Shown here one piece after another: positions 46,674-58,060 of a stretch of DNA of 64,000 nucleotides (its first letter is position 1; every line of letters begins with the position of its first letter). The position numbers were made by a program, and so were the translations under genes. The notes beneath the pieces were generated by a model. The model made no database searches, was not told where the DNA came from, and was given only the letters and a program-made list of their open reading frames with translations. Origin of the DNA: Polytrichum commune (Eukaryota; Streptophyta; Polytrichopsida; Polytrichales; Polytrichaceae); NCBI GenBank assembly GCA_950295325.1, contig OX485805.1:41564758-41628757 (forward strand), read 5' to 3'.

Positions 46674-47355
46674 TTAGGTATCATCATTGTCACCAGGCAG
46701 AGAGTTCAAGTATTGGTGATGTCATATGGGATGCTGATGTGATGTCATATCTATAACTACAGTTACTAATGCATTTCAAATCATTGCCTGCCCCCATATC
46801 CAAACCTAAGATAAATAAGCAGGCCTGATTCTATGATCAGTCACCTTAATTACCGGGGGTTTACACTAGGACCCAAGACCAAAAGAAACCTCTGAAATTG
46901 AGATCTCGGCTTCAACTCTTGTCCCAAACGATCTGGCACTTATGAGGTTATGGCTAGCTAGTGATGACCTGTACATGGGACCTGACATACATGCAATTGC
47001 CCTTGTGCCACCGTTGGTAACCGATATTTTATATATTTTTATTAAGTTAGTTAGAGCATCACCACTAGTAGTCAAGCATCTTGAATTGAAAAATTTAAAC
47101 ACAAAACTGATATTCATTGGAGTTCAGTTTGGGTTGAAAGCGTCCCCACCATGTTGGGTACCTGGTGGGTGAATGGTACTCTGTGACTTCGGGAAATGGG
47201 AATGCCAAGCCGGAGAGTTCACATGCTCCGGCAACCTTAAAGTGAGCTTTGGGGCGGGCTTCCAACATTGCACTTCTTGGCAAATTTAGCTTGGGTGGCG
47301 AGCTCCCCACGGCAATGCCATCGACGTGAATTGTTTTCTTTGGACAGTTTGCGGC

Positions 47356-48112
47356 ATGTCAAGCAGGGTAGAGGATGGTGTCACAACGGGAGGAAGGACC
47401 AAGAAGGGTAGGAACTTCTACCTGGAGGAGGAGGAGCAATGTTGTAGAAATTTCATGCATAGCTTCATGGACTCAAGGAGATGGATAGGCTAGAAGAGTG
47501 CCGCATTTTGGAGTAGTGTTGTGTTGCACTACAGTCGCCACAAGCCAGAGGGAGGAGCAAATCATCTAGCCATGTCATTGGAAACAAAGTGGTCTAACGT
47601 AAAGGCGGAAATTTTGAAGTTTACCGGTTGCTATTGCACAATCAAAGATCTTGATGAGAGTGGAAAAACGGAGGATGACATTGTTGTTGATGATGTGAAT
47701 CTTTACAAAGTTTTTGTTTTTTTATCATTCACAATAAATAATGAAGGCGCCGCACCCCTGGATGAGATGAGAAGTTTTTTTCAAAACAAAAGTGTGGGAA
47801 GGCCTTTGTTTTTAAACATTGTTGGTTGTTGCTAAAAACCTATTCTCGTTTTGCAGCAATATTCATGGCCAAGCGGAAGGCGGGAGGGTATGATCTCTCT
47901 ACCCAAATGTTTTTCCAATGGATCAACGAGATGTTGTCACTCCGAATGGTGCAACTCTTCCATTCAATTCCGCACCTGTAGCAATGCCATCCCCTGGTGC
48001 TAAGTCCTCCAAGGCAAAACATCTCAACATGAAGGTCAAGAAACAAACAGTGCGGGCCAGTGTAAAAACAACCATTGGTTTTGTAGCTGCAACTATGAAA
48101 AAAGCATAGCAA
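47356..48112 (+). pseudogene. PIF/Harbinger ORF1 (Myb/SANT-like protein with NAM-associated C-terminal region), broken
   Basis: Begins MSSRVEDGVTTGGRTKKGRN then FYLEEEEQCC, and continues AAFWSSVVLHYSRHK, MSLETKWSNVKAEILKFTGC, and after a frameshift near 47790 GKAFVFKHCWLLLKTYSRF. This matches the plant Harbinger-associated Myb-like protein (KGRNFS.EEDE..C, SLE.RW..I......F.G.Y, F.FKHCW.LLK). TAG at 47491-47493 breaks the frame between the two helices. A Lys-rich segment (GAKSSKAKHLNMKVKKQ, about 47998-48050) follows. In living elements this partner helps the transposase bind DNA. Confidence 0.8.
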
Positions 48113-49609
48113 ATCGCACAACAAAATGTATTCACCTTTTTACTCTAGAGGATAAATCTATTACATGTGACATAGCCAGTCAGTGGGTTCTCCTTCGAAG
48201 AACTCAAAAACTAGCAAAGCTCTGGGCTGAAGTTGCGAACGATGTTGCTATTGCCCTTGTTGCCTCCACAACCCATGTTCCTACAAGGTCCGGCGTCGCC
48301 ATGTCCCTCACCAAACTTCCTCCTTCATGTGCACCGCCACCTACACCTGCACCAGCACAACAAGTGCAAGGGTCCGGGTTTGCTGACCTTAACGTAGAGG
48401 CCTTGTTGATGAAGATGACGATTGCGCTAAGCTTGACGCCAAAAGTGAACACGAAGATGAACACCAAAGAAGCGAATCCATCTTTGACATAACAATGAAG
48501 CCAAGTCATGGCAGCCTCCAGCTGCAGACTCCAGTGGCAGACAACCCTAATATGGGTAGAAACATCCATCAACGCGAAGATGATCTTGCCACATTTGGTG
48601 AAGATTTCTCCCAACCACCTTTGGATTATGACGAGGAAAAATATGACATTAGCGACACAAATGTGAGTTTATTCCACATTAATCCTCCCCCATCTTAGCG
48701 TCGCCAGATCTCTATAGATCCACACGAAATGCATGCATCTCATGTAATGTTTTGGAATTCATGTAATAGGTAAGAATTCGCAAATGGGCATTCACACTCT
48801 CATCAAGTCATGCACTTCGACTAGGTGTCTCAGCCTCTTGACATCTCCTCTCCTTACCAATCAACCATGCACCATTCTAATTGAATGTCAAGTGCCAGGG
48901 TATACATAGTAGATTCACGGTTCTCCACAATTTGAGTCCGAATGCTAACCTTGACGAATCTAGAACTATCCCCATACCTGAGGTAAGACGTCCCTCATCA
49001 GTTCAAGTTTAGGGTACAAGGGTTGAAACCTATGTTTTTATCATAAGCCTTGCATTATCACAGTGGCACTTGTGATTAAGGGCGTACATCATGAAGGTGA
49101 CAACTCTAAACTATGCAGTCTGTTATTTGCAGTTTGCTGTCACTTGTTTGTTATTTGTGGTATGTTGTATGCGTTTACCATCTGCTATCAGTCATTTGCT
49201 ATCAACTACGTCATACACAAACAACCATCTGCTATATATCAACTAAATCATACACAATCAGCCATCTGCTATCTGTTGAATCATACACAATCAGATTCAC
49301 CCCTGGTTCATATTTAGACTGTGATTGCACAACCCTGGTTCAATTTGGGACTCTTTATCCACACTTTGATTCCATATTCCAATTGCACACTCCGATTCTC
49401 CAATCCATATTCAGAATACATGCAAAACTTGCAAGCCAATTACATAAGCTCACATAATTCCCAATACAAAATGAGCATCTTATAGCTAATGTATGGAAAT
49501 TAAAAATAAAAGGTGGTTGCGGAAGGAATACACACACACACACTTGATAATGAGAACCTTTTTCATTCCACAAATGTTGAACCAAGTCATCGTGCAAAAA
49601 GTAATAAGT
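48113..49609. other. Interior of the Harbinger relic between its two genes
   Basis: Holds the possible tail of ORF1 (48301-48698; acidic/Pro-rich short frames) and a minor tandem array at 49205-49300 built on CCATCTGCTAT and ATCATACACAATCAG. A CA microsatellite sits at 49531-49543. No further gene. Confidence 0.45.
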
Positions 49610-50500
49610 TTATGAGTCCTGCAGGTTGGATGTACCAACTTGCAGGTCGTGAAAAATGAAGCCCCTCCTCAATCTAATATGGGAGGAGCTTGAAGCATGA
49701 AGGGTAGGAAGATCTTCATCAACCTCATCCTCAATGATCAAATTATGCATAATGATATATGTGTACATGATATCAGTCATATCGGGGGTGCTCAACAATC
49801 TACAAGGATGTGCAACCATGGACCATCTAGATTGCAATACACCAAAACACCTCTCCACATCTTTTCGAGCAGATCCTTGAGAAGCAGAGAAGTTGCTTTC
49901 TTTTTGGTCTTCTAAATCTTGGAGGCTTTGCACGAAATAACTCCATCTTTGGATAAATCATGTTAGCAAGCAAATAGTTTTTATCATGCTGGTTTTCGTG
50001 AACCTAAAAGCCCACTCCATTCGCATGATCAATAAGTATATTTTGCACCAAAAGGCTCCTATCAAGAACGTTCATATCGTTGTTCCCCCCTAGAATGCCA
50101 ACGAATGCATGCCAAATCCACAACCTATAATCACAAACAACCTTTAAGATGTTGGATTTGTTTTTGTTATTGTCTTGATAAAACCATTGCAAAACAACAT
50201 GACATAGTTTCCATTTCTAGTGCATGCAATCAATGCTACCAAACATACCAGGCCACCCCCTATCTTGGTTCACAATCATTTGTGTTATAATGTCCTCATG
50301 AGTGGGTTGGCGCAAGTATACATGGATTCTTGAGCAGTGCTAGGTGCCATCCTACAATATTATTCTTGCGCCTTTGCAGGTGTATCAAGCGAGAGCATGA
50401 GCATGGCAACCATTGTTTTCTACACAAAAGACAAATGAGTAGCACCCGCACAATTTTTTTTCTACTTAATGTAATCGTCACTTGAACATGCAAAATTGTG
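49610..50500 (-). pseudogene. PIF/Harbinger DDE transposase (HARBI1-like), broken
   Basis: On the minus strand: GMFGSIDCMH (first catalytic Asp, about 50233), TAG at the position where the next residue is normally Trp, KWKLCHVVLQWFYQDNNKNK, SNILKVVCDYRLWIWHAFVG, GGNNDMNVLDRS (second Asp), and after a frameshift SASQGSARKDVERCFGVLQS then MYTYIIMHNLIIEDE. The acidic E of VER(C)FGVLQ is the third catalytic residue. It lies convergent to ORF1, as in many plant Harbinger elements. The element's own terminal repeats were not identified. It is dead as written. Confidence 0.85.
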
Positions 50501-51500
50501 CAATCACAAAATTAAAAATTAAAAATTAAAAACACACACACACACACTTATGCATCTTGTAAACCTCGCAAAAGTAGGCAACATTAAAAATGGGTGATTC
50601 TAGAAATAATCATAGTAAAGCAATTCAACGTGAAACAATGCAAGCCTATCTTTGTTTGGTTTTCTACTTGGTCGGCTACCACCCCTTTGAACATGTTCAT
50701 CGTCTAAGGAGTCTATGGTTCATGTACACTAGTTGGTTCATCATATATTCTTCTTCCTCGTCATCTTCGAGATTGTCCCTAATACTTTGTTTATAAGCCC
50801 TCCATTGTTCATACATTATAACAACTTGCAAAAAGGTCCTATCAACAAAGTTCCACCATAAGAAAAGAAAGCAATGAAAGATCTAAAACATTTAAGAATG
50901 GAAATATAAATCGATGATGGACGATGGAAATATGTAGGGCAACCTTAACATGAAACCTCAAACCCCAAACAATAAGTGAGGAACAATGGTGCGTCCATAA
51001 TAGAGCTTTGATAGCATATAATTATTCGAATGATAAGTGGTCATGTGCACGGTTTGCTTGAAATAATTACACTAAATCCAATGGTATCAATAAACCAACT
51101 GCGTGACGTTGACAACGTATGTAGGAATTTGTGGATTTTGTGGATTTGTCTTAATTGATTGTTCAAAGGGTCCAATAATTCCAACATATATATACTAAAT
51201 GCACCCATAATTGCAGTGGTATGCGGATAGGTATAAGAATAACAAGGATATAAGAACAACCATCAAAAGAACATCAATGCTAACATGGATTGGATTTGGT
51301 AATTATCTTGTATTAGTTTGGTGTTTATACAATTCTAGGTAGGGCATCCAAGCAGGGTGTAAGCCGGCCAGGGGTCGGCCTCGGGCCAGGTCCATCGGTA
51401 CACAATACCGGGATTGGTGGGCCTTGGGCTTTGGGCCAGGCATCCCCCACTATGTCTGGGCTACCAACCGAGGCATCTAGCCTTTGGCGGTGTGTGAGCC
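50501..51500. other. Intergenic or distal Harbinger sequence; no gene seen
   Basis: CA microsatellite at 50531-50547. A GC-rich block follows at 51355-51490 (GGGCCAGG, GGGCCTTGGGC). No coding frame. Confidence 0.45.
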
Positions 51501-51509
51501 CAAAATGGT

Positions 51510-52731
51510 GCCCACATGTGGTGATTAACTCCTCGAAACCAATTTTAGTTTGACTTTGATGTGTTATGTTTATTCACAAAACATAAAAAGAGTGAAGTGT
51601 GGTGTGGATTTAAGTTTAGGCATTAGAATGTGTTGTGTGATTATCTCAAGGTTGAATTCAATAAGAGTATGCCTTGATAATGTGAGTAGGGGGTAAGGTG
51701 AATCAAGGTGAGCTCCGCGGGTTAAATGCCCACTTTTGGATCCACCTTGGTAGTTTAGGAAGAAGGAAGCTTGGTGGATGGGGATTAGTCCCTACTTCGG
51801 AGGAGAAGGTTAAAGGATTGTGATTGGGGGTGCTAATCCTCTCACCCTATCCTCACCTCTCTCTCCCTCTCTCCCTCTCTCCCTCTCTCCCTCTTCCCCT
51901 CTTTGCTACTTAAGGTGTTTTCTCTCTCATTTTTCTCTCTCTCCATCAAGCGCTCTCAAGGGAGCAAGCTCTTAAGAGCTTGAGCCACGTGTGTGGGTTA
52001 TTAGTTTTTAGTGAAGTTAGTTAGTTAAGCTCTCTCTCTCAATTTCTCCCACGGGAGTGAGCTCTTATAGCTTGAAAGCCACGTGTGTGGATTAGTTAGC
52101 CCTTAGTGATATTAGGGAGTTAGTTTAGTTAATTAGCCCAAATCATAAAAACCAAGTAGCAAAGTATTTAATTAGAGGCTTAGAGTCACCAAATTAGCTT
52201 GTAGTTTGAAAGCCCTTTAGGTGTACTCCTAATTAGTGGGTTGGTTAGGGCCATTAATAAGCTTGGCCAACCCTTAGTTGCGAGTGTACTAAGCTCTGCC
52301 CATCAGACCAAGGAGCTACTGTTCGGCCAACAGACTAAGGAGCTACCCGGTTTACCATCAGACTAAGGAGTTACCTGGTTCGGCCAACAAACTAAGGAGC
52401 TACCCGGTTCGGCCAGCAGACTACGGAGCTACCTGTTAAAGCCGAAATTACTACCACCTCAAGGGTAAACCAAGCCGAGCTAGGATTAAGGGACCTAAGA
52501 ATTAGTTGGACACTAAGCTAGTGAAACCATCACCTAATGAGTGATGTGGGTGCCTTAGAATTAGGACTTAAGGGGATGGCTTAATGAGATTATTCAATGT
52601 GTGAGTTGTGTGATTAGATAGCTAGGAGGGTGTGTGGTTTTTGCAAGCAATTGTATTTGAGGTTAACCATTGAGGGAGTGTTTTTTCAACACTTACATCC
52701 TTTTTGGTAAAAATCAATCACTTATATAACA
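51510..52731 (+). repeat. LTR-like leader region with CT-rich tract and duplicated segments
   Basis: The CTCTCTCC microsatellite is at about 51856-51893. GAGC(A)AAGCTCTTA and GCCACGTGTGTGG(G/A)TTA occur twice (about 51961-52005 and 52048-52100). The pattern of a CT-rich tract after a stable AT-rich zone, followed by a long untranslated leader and a small ORF, is reminiscent of an LTR retroelement or solo LTR. I could not find a matching second LTR. Confidence 0.3.
52304..52440. repeat. Minisatellite, five units of 27-29 bp
   Basis: The unit is CAGACTAAGGAGCTACCCGG followed by TTCGGCCAA. Unit starts are 52304, 52331, 52359, 52388 and 52417. Confidence 0.9.
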
Positions 52732-52905
52732 ATGCAGAAAGAGGAGGACTCAAGCAATGGCAATGTGAAGGAGAGGATAATCAAAGGTGCAAGGAGAATA
52801 TCCTTGAGAGCTTGTGTTGCCAAGGCTGCCGGTTGGACTCTTGAGAAGGCCAATTCGGCCACAAGCCAAGAGGCTACTACTAATAAACAAAGTGATTCAA
52901 AATGA
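52732..52905 (+). CDS. Small unrecognised ORF, 57 codons
   Basis: ATG at 52732 to TGA at 52903-52905. The product is basic and amphipathic in its middle (ERIIKGARRISLRACVAKAA) with a Ser/Thr/Asn/Gln tail. It sits right after the leader-like region, where a gag start would be expected, but the frame closes early. It could be a truncated gag or chance. The minus-strand 114-codon frame across the same DNA shows no domain. Confidence 0.25.
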   Translation: MQKEEDSSNGNVKERIIKGARRISLRACVAKAAGWTLEKANSATSQEATTNKQSDSK

Positions 52906-53600
52906 CATGAATGCCTTGGGATGTGAAGAGAGCATTTCTCAAGATTCATACAGTACATGTGATTCTCAAAACCATCACCCGGACTAGGACGCTTAAGGGT
53001 GGTGGGTTTGGCCTCACACGGTGCCCATGCTAGTGGGGATGCTCTAAGGGCATATGCCCCACCCACATGCTCGTTTCTTAGGGTAGCTTCAACGATCGCC
53101 TCTTAAGCCATGTGAAAAGTAAACACGTGAATGGTCCCATACAATAAGTGTAATTGTCTCCCAAGAGATTGTGCAACCCTCCATAAACATCTACAAGGTG
53201 AATTCATAATGTGATGAATATAGCTTCCTTTTACAACATTCTAAATTACAAGTTGTTCATCTATTGCAATGTCACAAAAGGTAGCTTCAAGAGCCAATGT
53301 TGAAAAGTTAAAATCAATATCACGGTGGAGTTGTTCTAATTGTTTTTACGAGGAAGTAAGTCCAAAAGTATTGGCGAAGTATAATGGACCTCATCTTATT
53401 CAATATGCATTGGAGTTGAGGTCACCTCTCTTCATTGAAAACATGGGTTGTTTCCCCCCGAGCCTTCCCTCAGTTTTGAGTTCATCCAATTTTTAGGCAG
53501 GTGGGGCAATTTCAAACTGAATTGAATGTGTTTACATCCATTTTACAGTTGAATTCCTTCATTAGTGGCAATGCTCTTATTGGTAGGCCAAGCCGCAAGG
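52906..53600. other. Intergenic; no gene seen
   Basis: Short frames only. GGGGATGCTCTAAGGGCATA at 53036-53055 is a small palindromic region. Confidence 0.4.
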
Positions 53601-53639
53601 TGTGATTGGTGACAAGTTGTTTCATTTTGCATATGATCC

Positions 53640-54660
53640 CCATAAAACTAGCCCCATGGTGAGGTGGCCTACTACTAGAGTCTTGTTACGAGGGTTAGAG
53701 TCCAAAGTATGGAAAATAAAGAGTTGTTGGTGTTGCAACATTTTCCCACCAAATCTTGGGACTCCTAACCCAATAAAATATTATGGCCAATTTGAGAAAT
53801 CAATCTTCAAGGTTGGGTTCATTTTTGAGTCCAAAAGCAAGGTCTATGAGGGATGTTTTGGACCCCGACTTTCTTGGACATGACCCATAACTTGGGATCA
53901 AAAACACTCCTTTGAAAACCTTGCTTACCCAAATTGAGCCATGCTACATTAAGTACTAAAAAAATATGAAGCAATGTTAATGTGGCATCACTTTCCTACC
54001 AATTATTGTCGGATTCCGGTTGGGAAAATACTCCTCCTAGTTTGAGGTCCCAGTCTTAAAGCTCAAGGTCAATCTTTGAGTCCACAAGTAAGGGCTATTA
54101 AGGGGTTTTTGGAACCCCAAGTTTCCCCTAGATCCCAATGTAAACCCACCTTTGATTAACCACCTATATTTGAGTGATATATGACAAGGTTGGAAGGTAA
54201 GAACGAGCACCAAAAAAACATGCAAGGAAGATCTACAATTTTTTTGAATGGTAACATTTGCATCGCTGCTCACTCCGATTCTCAAGGTTTAATGACAATC
54301 TTTGTGATTTGCAATGCTAACCGGAGGAGGCACTTCCTAGTCCAATCTAATGGCCGAAATTGGGAGAGTTTGACTTGTTGTATACGAGCATAGATCTTAT
54401 CCATCCAACATAAAACCCTGAAATAGTATGCATCTCAAAGGTTATTTTTCAAAAGTTTTCAAATTTGACACCAAAATTCATTTTATAATTTTATAATTAG
54501 TCCAATTTATATCATTTGAGATGAACCGGCAACAAACATATAAGGGATCAAGTTCTTATGTTGGATGGATGAGAGGTACGCCCGTATATGATAAGGTCGA
54601 GGCATCCATAGTTGGCCATGTCCATTTAACCGCTCACCAAAGTCATGTAATGCCGACATG
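53640..54660. repeat. Composite of dispersed repeat families F and B
   Basis: Bases 53960-54110 match family F at 16310-16470 (GGCATCACTTTCCTACCAAT, ATACTCCTCCTAGTTTGAG). GGACCCCGACTTTCTTGGAC at 53860 parallels GGACCCCAAGTTCCTTGGAC at 17150. Bases 54500-54600 carry family B in reverse orientation (complement of ATCTCAAATGA and CATCCATCCAACATAAGAAC). Open frames here are scattered and not conserved between copies. Confidence 0.5.
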
Positions 54661-55077
54661 GATGAAATCTATGTTTCTTAGGCAAAGAAATTTAAGATTA
54701 TGTGGCAACAACTTGTGATTGATTACCCTCGTAAGAATTTTGACAATTGTTGTAACCGCTATTAGAATCTATATGAGCATTTATGGACTAACCTATAGAT
54801 CGACTACATGTTACCCTAATTTTTATCATCTTGAAAATTTGTAGCAATTTCCAATTTCTACAATCATGAATTTTATTTTATTTCATTATTGCATTCTCCT
54901 CAATTCCCCACTACTACTCCTTAGTGTGTATGTTTGACGAATTTCATTTGAACGTTCAACTTCATATCCAAAAACAAAATGGAATGTCAATTGACATCTA
55001 CACTGTCTTCTAAAATGTCACCTCAATGTCACATGCCGAGTACTATGATCGGAGAGAACGGGCATTTAGTTACAGAT

Positions 55078-55255
55078 GAACCAGTTGAGTTTGAGAAATA
55101 ACCGGTTGAAGTTCAAGACTGCAGGGTGATTTACCGATCATTTTAGAGGAATTTATAGAATATACCCCAATTTAATAAAGGGAAAACCGAAGGATGTCAA
55201 CATGTAACCGGCTGGACTTGCAAACACTAGGACCTCAACCGATTACGCCTGAAAA
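55078..55255 (-). repeat. ACCGGTT-rich repeat, family G copy 3 (inverted)
   Basis: Reverse-orientation counterpart of 45950-46160: AACCAGTTGAGTTTGAGAAA, TAACCGGTTGAAGTTC, AGAATATACCCCAA, and GATGTCAACATGTAACCGGC. Confidence 0.6.
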
Positions 55256-55794
55256 TCACCTCAATCATTGGCCTAGTAGTGTGTATCATTTCAATTTCTA
55301 ACGTGTCAATCAACGTGTGATTTTTTTCTTCACAAGTCACACTGCATGTCAAATCCTAAATTGTGCGTGTCAATTGACATGCACTTTTTTTGGGTGCAAA
55401 CTTCACACGTGTCAAATGTAAAAAAACCATGTAAAAAATACACACTGTTCCAAATACTCCTCTTCCTAAACAGATGCAAACCTATGTTCGGTAAAAACCG
55501 ACAGCTAGTTCATTATTAGCCGATGGATTTCCCCTCATGGCTGGTCTAAATTTCCAATCATCGGATGGCAATCCAACTGTAATTTCAATCCTCCGGCAAT
55601 CAGCCGATGGACCAGAAAATGTCTCGGAAATGTAGCCGATTCTTCTTGTGAGTTACTGGATTTCAGCCGGAAGCATCCAGAGCGCTATTTGTCCGGGGCA
55701 TATGATGATGCACTTGAGGAAGTACCCTAAACCTTGAACTTTTTGAATTATGCAACCTTTCCATGACCAAATCCAATTGCTTATATGAAGAATT

Positions 55795-55880
55795 GGGGGA
55801 CCCTTGGCCTTCAAGCGGTGAAGGCATTGCTAGGTTCAATTCCTGCCAAGGATATTAACTCTTCAAATTTAAAGTTTTGA
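55795..55880 (+). mobile_element. Possible tRNA-derived SINE fragment
   Basis: TGGCCTTCAAGCGGTGAAGGC resembles an A-box arm, split here as TGGCCTTCAAGCGGTG and AAGGC. GGTTCAATTCC is a near-consensus B box about 30 bases later. No acceptor stem pairing, so this is not a functional tRNA. Boundaries unknown. Confidence 0.35.
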
Positions 55881-56531
55881 ACATGCCTTTCTTTTCACTT
55901 ATTCAAGATTTTGTACTAAGAAATGATTTCTAATAACTTTTCATACACTTTTTTAAACAATTAGTGCCGATATGAATTCCATTTAATTGGATATTGGCCA
56001 ATGAAAATATGAAAATATAGGCAATTGGCCGATTGATTTTACAAAAGACCGGCTGTTGCCGATGTAAATTGGAAAAAATCCGACCGTTCGTAGCAACTAC
56101 CGGCAATTAGCCACTAAGGCTTCAAAAACTTCCCGAATTCTGATGCAAACTCTCTTATTTTATCTGTTAATTAAAAGACGCCTCTTCCTTAATTCCCTCT
56201 CTCCTCCAAATTGTGCATGGGGTTGGAAGTGGCTCCTTGTGGCTTCGATCCAAATCGGTGTCAGTCAACTTGCTAAAACCACGCTTTGTTGTCGCACTTT
56301 CATGATGTGGACTGCACATGAGAATGATAGTTGTCCACCTCCTCCAAATTGCCAAATGACACACACAATTTGACTTACATATATATATATCTGATTTTCT
56401 CCCCCGGAATAACTCAAAGTCTTCGAAATCACATCACATCTGACCAATTTAATCCACTAATAGATTTTCTGCAACCTGGCACTGAGGTCCCTTTTTAAAG
56501 TAAGGCAACATGTGCAGCTTGTGGCCCTTAA

Positions 56532-57920
56532 GGGCCACTTTATAGTTGGGGCCGGATTGAGGGCCGGCCGGAACTCTCAAAATTTTAACCAATAGGATCG
56601 CTCGATTTCATCAAATCAGGCCCAAGGGCTTTATACTTGGGGCCGGCCCGAACACTCACCTATCCCATGTGGCGTCTTAGGTGGCACAATTTTGGCGCCA
56701 AACCATCGGGCCCTAGATGAGATTTCGGGACGAGCTTTACCTCGTCCCGAACTCCCATCTAGGGCCGGATGGGGCTCCTCCGTTGGATTGTTCCAATCTT
56801 GTCCGTCAATCAATAGGAGGGGTGAAAGCATTTCCTCTCCTCCTTACTACTCTCCCCTCCACCTTCCCCTTCTCACCTTCCACCTTCCCCTTAATTATTT
56901 TTTCATAGAATTAGTGTTAGACATAAATGCGCCACCACCTTCCCTACTACCATGTCCCTTCTGTTTTTCTCATTGTTAATTTTTTTTCATATCCTTCCTA
57001 ACACTAAATTCGTGCATGTAACTTTCACATATTACCATGGATGATGTTTAGTGTTTGATTTTACATTTAATATTACTTACTTTCATAGGGTTAGTGATAT
57101 TTAGTCTAGTGATTGTATTTATAGTATCTCACACTAAATATCATGTTTAGTGTAGTGACTCCACAATTTTAACCATAACAAACACATTCCAAAAATAAGC
57201 CAAAGATAGTTTCCAAGTGGAACCATGCTCAAAAGTTTACACGCACTTAGATCCAACAATAATGTAAACTTATACTATGGTTAGAATTATTATTTTTTAA
57301 ATAAAATCTCTTATCTATAAAGAGAGTTAATTGAGGCTTTAGAAAGGTTGATTAAGTCTATAAATTTATGTAGCTTGAAAAATAAAAAGCACGACAACAA
57401 TGTTGGCGCAATGCCTACTTACAATCAGTAACCCGCACCAAAATATATGCTCAATGTCGTCATGTTCCCGAACAGAACGAAGCCAATTAATATCTACAAA
57501 CATAGATTATTCTATAATGAATATTGTATCATTGCAACTCTGGTTTTTTTTTTGTTACCGGGTACATCGGTTATTCCATTGTACATGGTAGGTGAATTTA
57601 TATGAGCATTTTGACACCGGAATTTAGATTCAAAGGGCTCGATATAGTCTAATGGGACCCAAGGTTGACCCCCTAACCATAAGCCTATAGAGATCATCCC
57701 CCATAGTAAAAGCCGTGTAACTAATGCTCAAGAGCACCGGGCATTGACCACGGTAAGTTCCATGAAACTTAACCCTCAGGACCATCGGGCCCTAGAATCG
57801 GGCCTCACCACTTTACATGCGACAAGGTTGGGCCGGAAAAAAGTTCATAAAGTGCGTCCCGATTGAGGCCTCAATCGGGCCGGTGCTCCGGCCGGCCCCA
57901 GGCCGTGTATAAAGTGGCCC
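56532..57920. mobile_element. H4: non-autonomous TIR element, close relative of H2 (TAA target duplication)
   Basis: It shares both ends with H2 almost base for base (GGGCCACTTTATAGTTGGGG on the left; complement of the right end GGGCCACTTTATACACGGCC). The flanking duplication is TAA (56529-56531, 57921-57923), different from the TTA of H2, so the two are independent insertions. Bases 56877-57040 replace the 38340-38905 segment of H2. The 57046-57920 part parallels 38906-39790 with few differences. No transposase. Confidence 0.85.
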
Positions 57921-57923
57921 TAA

Positions 57924-58060
57924 CTCTTAAAGGACGTAGGGGCTCAATGTACGAGACACATAAACAATTCTACAAGCCCCCCCCCCCCCCCACCCACCAA
58001 GTCTTCAAATCGTTCAAAAGAAAAGAAAAGAAGTTGGGTTTCGAAAAGTATATTTAGTAT
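57924..58060 (+). repeat. Dispersed repeat family E fragment with a C run
   Basis: GGGGCTCAATGTACGA, ACAATTCTACAAGCCCC and CCAAGTCTTCAAAT parallel 16110-16170. A C homopolymer lies at about 57977-57991. H4 sits directly against this repeat. Confidence 0.4.

Noticed and set aside
52722-53066. 114-codon minus-strand frame
   Set aside because: No domain; overlaps a plus-strand ORF of equally weak support, so probably chance.
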